Positions 1 to 5,789 of a stretch of 5,789 nt of DNA are shown here, piece after piece; position 1 is the stretch's first letter, and every line of letters starts with the position of its first letter. Made by a program: the position numbers and the translations under genes. A model generated the notes under the pieces. The model saw nothing but the letters and a program-made list of their open reading frames with translations. It was not told the DNA's origin and ran no database searches. The stretch is from Phycisphaeraceae bacterium (GTDB lineage Bacteria > Planctomycetota > Phycisphaerae > Phycisphaerales > UBA1924): positions 1-5,789 of the forward strand of contig WUAK01000181.1 of NCBI GenBank assembly GCA_009827205.1, read 5' to 3'.

Positions 1-460
1 AGGCGGCGCCCTACTTGACCTGCATATCCATGACACCGACTTCGTTCACGCCTGCTTCGGTGTACCCGATTCTGTGATCTGCACGGGCGACGAAGACCAC
101 ATCTCGACGCAATACACATATACAGACTCACCAGTTCACGTCACCGCTGAGGGATGTTGGGATCGCCACCCATCTTCTCCGTTCGTGATGCGATACAGCG
201 TCTGCTTTGAACGCGCAACGGCCGAGTTCTCACTCGGAAATGCTCCCGAGCTTGCGCTCCATGACGACTCTGGTTCTACTCCGATCGACCTCGGTCGACT
301 CACAGGCTGGGACATGCAGATCCGCGCCTACCTAAACGCGCTCGGCAACGGCGCCTCATCGCCGCCTGTTACCATGCATGACGCACTACAGGTCATGCAG
401 ACGATCGAAGCCGAACAACGCTCTCTCGCAACGGGCAGTTCCCAGCGGATCAAACGGTAA
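1..460 (+). CDS. Gfo/Idh/MocA-family oxidoreductase, C-terminal part (5' end outside window)
   Basis: The reading frame is open from base 2 to the TAA at 458-460, giving 152 residues that continue an upstream gene. The segment begins with a GGALLDLHIHDTDFV-type motif, which matches the start of the C-terminal substrate-binding domain of Gfo/Idh/MocA dehydrogenases (a GG-x-L-x-D-x-x-x-H-x-x-D pattern). It ends with the family's usual helix, where a GWDMQIRAYLNAL stretch leads into a 'P-V-T-M-H-D-A-L-Q-V-M' segment. The NAD(P)-binding Rossmann domain must lie upstream and is not visible. Members oxidise or reduce sugars and sugar derivatives with NAD(P)(H); the substrate cannot be told from this part. 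A GTG at 74 lies inside the conserved domain and is not a credible start. The stop is 7 bases before the likely symporter start, so the gene probably belongs to the same operon. A role in amino-sugar or sugar-acid conversion is only a guess. Confidence 0.85.
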   Translation, partial: GGALLDLHIHDTDFVHACFGVPDSVICTGDEDHISTQYTYTDSPVHVTAEGCWDRHPSSPFVMRYSVCFERATAEFSLGNAPELALHDDSGSTPIDLGRLTGWDMQIRAYLNALGNGASSPPVTMHDALQVMQTIEAEQRSLATGSSQRIKR

Positions 461-467
461 CTGCTAT

Positions 468-2072
468 ATGCCGCTGTCACACATCACAACAGCAAGTGGA
501 CTTCTCGCCCTCGATTGGGCAGTGCTCGCAGCGTACTTCGCACTGATTGTGATCAGCGGCATCTGGCTCTCTCGGAATAAACAGCGTTCAACAGACGACT
601 ACTTCAAGGGTTCGAGCAAGCTGCCTTCGTGGGCAGTGGCGGTCTCGATCGTTGCGACGAGCCTCTCAGCAGCAACATTCCTTGGGGTCCCAGAGTCGAG
701 CTACACAGGTGACTTGACCTACATATCCACTAATCTCGGCATGATCCTGGCAGCGCTGGTGATCGCGTTCTTGTTTATCCCCGTATTTTATAGGCATAAT
801 GTTGGTTCAATCTACCAACTACTGGCCCATCGATACGGACCAGGCGCGAGTAAAGCTGCAAGCGCCGCTTTCCTGCTAGGCAGGCTTCTAGCGAGTGGCG
901 CAAGGCTCTATCTCATAGCTATCCCGCTTACGCTTATTCTCTACGGAACCGAGACAGAACTTTCACTCACAGCAGTCGGTACTTCGGTCGCTGTGGTAAC
1001 AGCGGTAGGCATTCTTTACACACTCATCGGTGGCATCACGAGCGTCATATGGACAGACGTCGTGCAATACTGCGTGCTTGTTGGTGCCGGGATCGCTGCC
1101 GTTGTTCTGGTCGTTTCACGACTCGATGTGCCCATGGTTGAAGTCTACGACACGCTTGTTGTAGGCAGTGATGGCGCCAGCAAGCTCAGATTTATCAACA
1201 CAGGACTCGATCCGAAACTTCCGTTTACACTCGGCACGGCTCTTATCGGATTCACGGTACTTGGGATTGGCTCATATGGAACAGATCAGGATCTCGCACA
1301 GCGAATGCTCACGTGCAAGAACGCGAGAGCCGGATCCAGATCAGTCATCACAGGCATCCTTCTTGGCATCCCGACCGTTGCTGTTTTCCTGCTCGTGGGG
1401 CTCGCGCTCTGGATCTACTACCAGCACTCCGAATTCCTAGACCGCCAACCAACACAATCAGCTTCAGATGATTCCCGCAAGACTTTTCTTGTATTTATCA
1501 TGTCTGAGATGCCCGCCGGGATGACCGGTCTCATGATCGCGGGCCTGTTTGCAGCGGGGCTAAGCAGCGTAAATTCTGCTATGAACGCAATGAGTGCCGC
1601 ATTCATCAACGATTTCTACCGTCCTGCTTTCCCCGATAGGCCTCCAGGACACTATGTGCATGCGGGCCGCATCGGTGTCGTTTTGTTCGGCTCCCTGCTC
1701 GGCATGTTCGCGCTGCTTTGTGTGGTCTGGCAACAAGCCGATCGCGAACATCAGGAATCTAGCGAACTCCTCAATTTCGCTCTCGGTGTCATGGCATTCG
1801 CCTACGCCGGGCTTGTGCCGGTCTTTCTGACAGCGATACTTACAAGACGAGGCACCACCCTCTCGATCGTTCTAGCTCTTATCTCCGGCTTTGCCCTAAC
1901 CGGGTTGATGCAACCCGCAGCCTACCCAGACTGGGTGCACTCGCAGCACACTGGTGTACAAGGTCTGTTCAGCGATCTCCTGTCGCTGCACTTCACATGG
2001 CGTCTCTGCATCGCGGCAGGGATTTCTTTCGCCATCGCCGCCTGGCCGAGCGGGGCCAAGCAAGATGCGTGA
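468..2072 (+). CDS. Sodium:solute symporter (SSS family), candidate muropeptide-sugar importer
   Basis: This is an inner-membrane, Na+-coupled transporter of the SSS/SLC5 type, 534 residues from the ATG at 468. That start puts the first hydrophobic segment at about residues 14-34, followed by the typical 'STDDYFKGS' loop at 41-49 and a SLSAATFLG helix at 65-73. By eye there are about 13 hydrophobic segments. A GTDQDLAQRML motif at 271-281 is the family's Q-R signature. An AAGLSSVNS helix at 362-370 carries the paired serines (366, 367) that match the Na+-site serines of TM8 in vSGLT. An ATG at 378 is in frame but lies inside the upstream oxidoreductase and adds 30 hydrophilic residues, so it is rejected. 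The substrate is unknown. Neighbouring anmK and murQ point to MurNAc, anhMurNAc or a GlcNAc-containing disaccharide. As I recall, Tannerella forsythia imports MurNAc with a non-PTS transporter encoded beside a kinase and MurQ, which is a useful precedent. The last 8 bases overlap the next gene. Confidence 0.93.
   Translation: MPLSHITTASGLLALDWAVLAAYFALIVISGIWLSRNKQRSTDDYFKGSSKLPSWAVAVSIVATSLSAATFLGVPESSYTGDLTYISTNLGMILAALVIAFLFIPVFYRHNVGSIYQLLAHRYGPGASKAASAAFLLGRLLASGARLYLIAIPLTLILYGTETELSLTAVGTSVAVVTAVGILYTLIGGITSVIWTDVVQYCVLVGAGIAAVVLVVSRLDVPMVEVYDTLVVGSDGASKLRFINTGLDPKLPFTLGTALIGFTVLGIGSYGTDQDLAQRMLTCKNARAGSRSVITGILLGIPTVAVFLLVGLALWIYYQHSEFLDRQPTQSASDDSRKTFLVFIMSEMPAGMTGLMIAGLFAAGLSSVNSAMNAMSAAFINDFYRPAFPDRPPGHYVHAGRIGVVLFGSLLGMFALLCVVWQQADREHQESSELLNFALGVMAFAYAGLVPVFLTAILTRRGTTLSIVLALISGFALTGLMQPAAYPDWVHSQHTGVQGLFSDLLSLHFTWRLCIAAGISFAIAAWPSGAKQDA
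2065..2072 (+). other. Symporter/GH20 stop-start overlap (8 bases)
   Basis: The sequence ATGCGTGA holds the GH20 start ATG (2065-2067) and the symporter stop TGA (2070-2072) in a different frame. There is no strong Shine-Dalgarno sequence just upstream, only a weak G-rich run around 2050-2056. Terminating ribosomes could therefore restart here, which would tie hexosaminidase output to the transporter. Confidence 0.75.
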
Positions 2073-3765
2073 ACAGCGGATCGAAACACTCCCGCTACTG
2101 CCTCGTCCCCGTACGGCTAGTAGCCTGCCATCGGCTACTGATCTCCGCAATCGCTGGGCAGTGCGCTTCGATCCCCACAACCTGACGCGACCCTGCGAAC
2201 TCATAATCCGGGCTGAAGACACAATCGAGATCGTTGCAAGAGACGAAGAAGCTCTGCGGATGGCCAATGCAACACTCGATCAGATCTCACGTCAGTGCTC
2301 GCAATGCCGCGCCTTTGAGATACACGATTGGGCCCAGTTTGAACACCGCGGCTTCATGCTCGACGTCTCCCGCGATCGCATCCCAACTATGGGACATCTC
2401 AGATCCCTCGTTAAGTTGCTCGCTTCACTCAAATTCAACCATCTCCAACTCTACTTCGAGCACACATTCGCCTACCGCGGTCATGAGCAGATCTGGCACG
2501 GGCTCGACCCAATAACCCCAGAGCAAATCAGCGAATTGGATCAGCTTTGCGCGAGTTACGGCATAGAACTCGCTGCGAATCAGAATTGCTTCGGACACCT
2601 TTCTCACTGGCTCAGGCATCCTGACTACGCACACCTCGCTGAGACTCACGAAGAATACGAGTTCTGCGGTTTTCGTCGGAAAGGACCCTTCTCTCTCAAT
2701 CCCGGGCATCCAGGTTCTCAATCGCTCGTTCGTGACTGGCTTTCCCAACTCCGCGAATGCCATACGAGTCGGCGGATCAACATCGGTTGCGACGAGGTTG
2801 CGGACCTCGGCACTGGCAGCTCAAAAGCGCGAATTCAACAACTAGGGTATGAGAGTGTCTACTCAGAATTCGTTGGAGGAGTTGCCGACATCTGCACTGA
2901 TCTCGGTTTCCAGCCGATGTTCTGGGCAGATGTGGCTCTTAGTCACCCGCAATGCCTCGACCGACTGCCAGACGGAATAACAGGTCTCGTGTGGGGATAC
3001 GAACCGGACTCACCTTTTAGCAGCGGCCTCGACAAGTTAGAGGCAAGGGGTATGCCCGCGTGGATATGCCCAGGCACCAGCTGCTGGCGTTCGTTTGCAG
3101 GGAGAACAACGGAACGCATGGCAAACATCAGCAGTGCCGCACAGATAGGGGCGACATATAAGTGCCCTGGCTTCTTACTCACGAGTTGGGGCGATCTAGG
3201 TCACAGGCAGCAGTGGCCGATCACGCTGCGCGCACTTGCAGACGGCGCAGCCGCTGCCTGGTCGGGTGAAGAACTTGCCGAACCACAAGCCGTAGATATT
3301 CATGTGTTTGATGATTCTGAATCCGGACTCGCTTCTTGGCTTGATGCGCTCGGGGATGCAGACCTGCAACTTCGAGAGGCGCAGGATGCCCCGACACTAC
3401 CACGTCTACTCAACGCATCTGCATTCTTCCATGAGCTCCACCCTGCACACGAGTCGATGCCTAGTCGAGGCAACATCACAGATTGGAATGAGATCCGTTA
3501 CAAACTTAACGCGCTCAGAGATCGCGTCCCTACTCTAAAGGACCCTCTCATGCGCTCTGAATTTCAGCATGCACTCGACTGCTGCCAATTCGCATGCGAC
3601 ACCGCGATCATGCGCAGGGGAGGTCAAACAGCAGGAAGCCTTGAGCACATTGTTTCTCAACACATGCAACTCTGGAGCGAGCGTTCTCGGTTACCAGGTC
3701 TGGAAGCGAGTACGCAGCACTACAGAAACCTTCAGATCCAGCTTGATCAAGAAACGGCACCATGA
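2065..3765 (+). CDS. GH20 beta-N-acetylhexosaminidase, cytosolic hexosaminidase-D type
   Basis: The likely product is a 566-residue exo-beta-N-acetylhexosaminidase that releases terminal GlcNAc or GalNAc. Residues about 6-80, with LLPRPR at 11-16, look like the small alpha/beta domain that precedes GH20 barrels. The barrel opens at HRGFMLDVSRD (94-104). Residues 129-137 (LYFEHTFAY) and 174-178 (NCFGH) match strands of the hexosaminidase-D branch. NIGCDEVADLG at 239-249 carries the catalytic Asp-Glu pair, D243 and E244, used in GH20 substrate-assisted catalysis. Trp287, Trp310 and Trp375 are candidate sugar-pocket residues. The part after about residue 430 is probably helical and I do not recognise it as a domain. 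No signal peptide or lipobox is seen and there are 16 cysteines, both suggesting a cytoplasmic enzyme. The start at 2065 overlaps the symporter stop; a GTG at 1954 in the same frame lies inside the symporter gene and is unlikely. Context suggests the substrate is GlcNAc-anhMurNAc, which is inference. Confidence 0.9.
   Translation: MREQRIETLPLLPRPRTASSLPSATDLRNRWAVRFDPHNLTRPCELIIRAEDTIEIVARDEEALRMANATLDQISRQCSQCRAFEIHDWAQFEHRGFMLDVSRDRIPTMGHLRSLVKLLASLKFNHLQLYFEHTFAYRGHEQIWHGLDPITPEQISELDQLCASYGIELAANQNCFGHLSHWLRHPDYAHLAETHEEYEFCGFRRKGPFSLNPGHPGSQSLVRDWLSQLRECHTSRRINIGCDEVADLGTGSSKARIQQLGYESVYSEFVGGVADICTDLGFQPMFWADVALSHPQCLDRLPDGITGLVWGYEPDSPFSSGLDKLEARGMPAWICPGTSCWRSFAGRTTERMANISSAAQIGATYKCPGFLLTSWGDLGHRQQWPITLRALADGAAAAWSGEELAEPQAVDIHVFDDSESGLASWLDALGDADLQLREAQDAPTLPRLLNASAFFHELHPAHESMPSRGNITDWNEIRYKLNALRDRVPTLKDPLMRSEFQHALDCCQFACDTAIMRRGGQTAGSLEHIVSQHMQLWSERSRLPGLEASTQHYRNLQIQLDQETAP
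3762..3765 (+). other. GH20/anmK stop-start overlap (ATGA)
   Basis: The four bases ATGA contain the anmK start (3762-3764) and the GH20 stop (3763-3765). This is the classic arrangement for termination-reinitiation. The bases before it (AAGAAACGGCACC) have only weak purine content and no clear GGAGG-like site. Confidence 0.85.
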
Positions 3766-4862
3766 GTAGAGACCGCACAATCATCGGTGTGATGACCGGT
3801 ACAAGCATGGACGCGATCGACGTTGCGCTCGTTCGGGTTTCAGGTGCTGGTTACGAGATGCGCGTGAACGCAGAGCGATTTGATTCTGAGCCCCTTGGGT
3901 CACTCGGCGATGAACTCAGACAACTGGCAAACGGCACGCCCGCGTCGGCACCCGATTTCGCCAGGCTGGGTCTCTTGCTGGGGGAGTCAATCGCTCATTT
4001 CCTCGAGTCGAGATTGAGCCCACTGCATACCGACCTCGTCGTACTGCACGGCCAAACGATCTACCACAATCCCCCACTGACATGGCAACTCATCAACCCC
4101 TGGCCAGTGGCTTCCCGATTGAGAACACCTGTTCTATACGATCTGCGTAGAGCAGATCTAGCTACTGGAGGGGAGGGAGCGCCGCTCACGCCCATTGCTG
4201 ATGCGATTATGTTCGGGACGAACAACTCTTCGAGAGCCATCGTGAATCTTGGAGGATTCTGTAATGTCACGCTGCTTCCTCCAATGAAGCGCGACAGAAT
4301 TGAGCCTGAACGAATCACGGGCCGCGACACCTGCCCGTGCAATCAATGGCTCGACAGAGCTGCAAAGCTCTACTTCAATATCCCATTCGATTATGGAGGC
4401 GAAAGGGCCTCGACAGGCCGTGTTCTGGGTGATTTCCGTGAGAAGCTATATAGTGACTGGAAACGCATGAGCACTCGCGCGTCTCTTGGTAGCGAGCATG
4501 AAGGACTGGCACTCGCAGAGGGGCTCAAAGGTCAGGATGTCCTAGCTACACTCTGTGATGTCATCGGGAATCTCATCGCGGATGCATGCCGAGGTTCTGA
4601 TGAAATTCTCTGCGCTGGGGGCTCCACAAAGAACAAAGCTCTTATGGGATCGATACGTGAGCATGCCGATGCCCCAGTCTCGACCACCTATGAAGCGGGC
4701 GTTGAGCCACTCCACCGTGAGGCCGTTGCAATGGCAGTACTCGGTGCTCTCTCATGGGATGGCTTGCCCATCGGTCTCGAAAGAGTGACAGGCGTAAAGC
4801 AGTCCATCGTATCGGGATCGTGGTGCTTCCCCGACGGCCTAGATACACTCTGGCATGGCTGA
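3762..4862 (+). CDS. anmK: Anhydro-N-acetylmuramic acid kinase
   Basis: AnmK opens the 1,6-anhydro ring of anhMurNAc and phosphorylates it with ATP, giving MurNAc-6-phosphate in the cytoplasm. The 366-residue length matches the family (about 360-370). Motifs in order are the ATP-site loop GVMTGTSMDAIDVALV (9-24), HGQTIYHNP (96-104), YDLRRADLATGGEGAPL (126-142), VNLGGFCNVTLLP (161-173), GRDTCPCNQWLD (187-198), CAGGSTKN (284-291) and HREAVAMAVLGAL (318-330), all at the expected places. Asp189 aligns with the catalytic base of Pseudomonas AnmK (Asp182). The usual D-[TC]-G-P-G-N segment reads D-T-C-P-C-N here, with both glycines replaced by cysteine. The start codon overlaps the GH20 stop by 4 bases (ATGA) and the 3' end overlaps murQ by 8 bases. 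The product of this gene is the substrate of the next one, so the pair forms a complete two-step route. Confidence 0.96.
   Translation: MSRDRTIIGVMTGTSMDAIDVALVRVSGAGYEMRVNAERFDSEPLGSLGDELRQLANGTPASAPDFARLGLLLGESIAHFLESRLSPLHTDLVVLHGQTIYHNPPLTWQLINPWPVASRLRTPVLYDLRRADLATGGEGAPLTPIADAIMFGTNNSSRAIVNLGGFCNVTLLPPMKRDRIEPERITGRDTCPCNQWLDRAAKLYFNIPFDYGGERASTGRVLGDFREKLYSDWKRMSTRASLGSEHEGLALAEGLKGQDVLATLCDVIGNLIADACRGSDEILCAGGSTKNKALMGSIREHADAPVSTTYEAGVEPLHREAVAMAVLGALSWDGLPIGLERVTGVKQSIVSGSWCFPDGLDTLWHG
4140..4158. repeat. Short perfect inverted repeat inside anmK
   Basis: GATCTGC (4140-4146) and GCAGATC (4152-4158) are exact reverse complements separated by five bases, giving a possible 7-bp stem with a 5-nt loop. 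It lies in the codons for the conserved DLRRADL motif of AnmK, so protein constraint may fully explain it. There is no T-tract after it, so it is not a terminator. Confidence 0.5.
4855..4862 (+). other. anmK/murQ stop-start overlap (8 bases)
   Basis: ATGGCTGA holds the murQ start (4855-4857) and the anmK stop (4860-4862). The layout and length match the symporter/GH20 overlap. No Shine-Dalgarno sequence is seen in the preceding bases, so coupling is the simplest explanation for murQ translation. Confidence 0.8.
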
Positions 4863-5787
4863 TCAGCCCGCAGATAGATCGCACCTTTCCACGGAACAGA
4901 TGAATCCAGCTGCCGCTGATTTACATGCGATGAATGTCGCGGAATGCGTCCAGCTCATCAATCAGGAGGACGCTCTGATTGCGCAAGCAGTCGCGGCTGC
5001 GAATGCACAGATATCAGCGCTGATCTCCGCTGCAGAACGCGGTTTTTCCGAAACAGGCCGGCTCATCTATCTAGGGGCAGGTACATCAGGCAGACTCGGT
5101 GTTCTGGATGCATCCGAAGCCCCACCTACGTTCCACGTGGAATCCGGCAAGGTGGTCGGCATAATCGCCGGCGGAGACAGCGCGCTACGCATTTCAAGCG
5201 AATCAGCAGAAGACGATCCGCATGGCTCGCACAACGAACTTGCAGCACTCGGTTTGTCAGACGACGACACCCTGGTCGGGATAGCGGCCGGAGGCACAAC
5301 GCCTTATGTACGCGGCGCATTCGAGATCGCTCGAAACTTCGCTCCCCGTATGACAACCGGGATGATCACCTGCTCAAGCGTCGAAGTACCTCCATTTTGC
5401 GAGCACTTTATATTTCTCGATACCGGCCCTGAAGTGATCACGGGATCGACCCGCATGAAAGCAGGCACAGCAACGAAACTCGTCCTAAACACGATCTCGA
5501 CAACACTCATGATCCGAACCGGACGGGTCTATCAAAACCTCATGGTTGACCTGCGACCCACGAACGACAAACTGCGCGACAGGGCAGCTCGTGTAGTTTC
5601 ACGCCTGACAGGGCTAGACCGAGACAACTCGCTCAAGCAATTGGACATTGCGGGCAATAACGTAAAAGCCGCGGTTGTGATGCATTCACGAGGTGTCAAT
5701 CTAGACACCGCGACACGGATTATCGAAAATGCCCGGGGACGACTCGGCGATGTCCTGCAGGGGCACGAAAGTCCTGATCTCGGGTAA
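4855..5787 (+). CDS. murQ: N-acetylmuramic acid 6-phosphate etherase
   Basis: MurQ cleaves the D-lactyl ether of MurNAc-6-phosphate, giving GlcNAc-6-phosphate and D-lactate in the cytoplasm. The gene is complete: 310 residues against about 300 in E. coli, with TAA at 5785-5787. The N-terminal LSTEQMNPAAADL (11-23) is the family's TE-x-R-N region, with Met in place of Arg. The SIS domain starts at GRLIYLGAGTSGRLGVLD (68-85), followed by ASEAPPTF (86-93). Glu88 and Glu119 have the same 31-residue spacing as the E. coli catalytic residues Glu83 and Glu114. Further motifs are GIAAGGTTPYV (142-152), TGPEVITGSTRMKAGTATK (190-208) and NLMVDLRPTN (228-237). The ATG at 4855 overlaps the anmK stop (ATGGCTGA), which suggests coupled translation. 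NagA and NagB, needed to carry GlcNAc-6-phosphate into glycolysis, are not in the window. Confidence 0.97.
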   Translation: MADQPADRSHLSTEQMNPAAADLHAMNVAECVQLINQEDALIAQAVAAANAQISALISAAERGFSETGRLIYLGAGTSGRLGVLDASEAPPTFHVESGKVVGIIAGGDSALRISSESAEDDPHGSHNELAALGLSDDDTLVGIAAGGTTPYVRGAFEIARNFAPRMTTGMITCSSVEVPPFCEHFIFLDTGPEVITGSTRMKAGTATKLVLNTISTTLMIRTGRVYQNLMVDLRPTNDKLRDRAARVVSRLTGLDRDNSLKQLDIAGNNVKAAVVMHSRGVNLDTATRIIENARGRLGDVLQGHESPDLG

Positions 5788-5789
5788 AC

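Noticed and set aside
378..467. In-frame ATG at 378 as the symporter start
   Set aside because: It would add 30 hydrophilic, arginine-rich residues that overlap the conserved end of the oxidoreductase. The ATG at 468 gives a normal SSS N-terminus.
1954..2064. In-frame GTG at 1954 as the start of the hexosaminidase, possibly adding a signal sequence
   Set aside because: The extra 37 residues lie entirely inside the symporter's last membrane segments in another frame and do not look like a signal peptide. The ATG at 2065 sits just before the recognisable LLPRPR domain start.
1896..2267. Antisense open frame of 123 residues across the symporter/GH20 junction
   Set aside because: It has no recognisable family and low-complexity Arg/Ser composition, and it opposes two well-supported genes.
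2425..2763. Antisense open frame of 112 residues inside the GH20 gene
   Set aside because: No motif is recognisable, and it lies opposite the catalytic barrel, so it is explained as codon-bias noise.
4944..5432. 162-residue open frame inside murQ on the same strand
   Set aside because: It is very rich in arginine and serine with no recognisable motif, and lies wholly within the well-conserved murQ frame. It is a shadow of that gene.
5435..5442. GTGATCAC palindrome in murQ as an operator
   Set aside because: It is a single 8-base palindrome in coding sequence with many similar GATC-centred palindromes around, so there is no support for a binding site.
5785..5789. Terminator or further operon gene after murQ
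   Set aside because: Only two bases follow the stop codon, so nothing can be said about the downstream region.

Overview
The window is densely coding, entirely on the + strand, and reads as one operon-like block of five genes: the 3' end of a Gfo/Idh/MocA-family oxidoreductase (to 460), a sodium:solute symporter (468-2072), a GH20 hexosaminidase of the cytosolic hexosaminidase-D type (2065-3765), anhydro-N-acetylmuramic acid kinase AnmK (3762-4862) and N-acetylmuramic acid 6-phosphate etherase MurQ (4855-5787). No RNA gene, mobile element, CRISPR array, terminator or convincing promoter is visible, and the largest gap between genes is 7 bases.

The gene order suggests a small pathway for recovering or feeding on cell-wall amino sugars. 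The proposed route is: the symporter brings in a muropeptide sugar (anhMurNAc, MurNAc or GlcNAc-anhMurNAc); the GH20 enzyme, which has no visible signal peptide, removes the non-reducing GlcNAc in the cytoplasm; AnmK opens and phosphorylates anhMurNAc to MurNAc-6-phosphate; MurQ removes the lactyl ether to give GlcNAc-6-phosphate and D-lactate. The last two steps rest on well-conserved families. The transport and glycosidase steps are inferred from context. In the Escherichia coli scheme these two roles belong to AmpG (an MFS permease) and NagZ (a GH3 enzyme), so this cluster would be a substitute arrangement. The role of the oxidoreductase is unknown.

The last four genes are linked by short stop/start overlaps (8, 4 and 8 bases), which suggests translational coupling. 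None of the four starts has a convincing Shine-Dalgarno sequence.

The organism cannot be fixed from the window. The mix of Gfo/Idh/MocA oxidoreductase, SSS transporter, HexD-like GH20, AnmK and MurQ, with weak Shine-Dalgarno signals and moderate GC (mid-50s by eye), fits a Planctomycetota-type bacterium (perhaps Phycisphaerae) or a relative such as Verrucomicrobiota or Lentisphaerota. This is an inference from protein flavour, not a proof.
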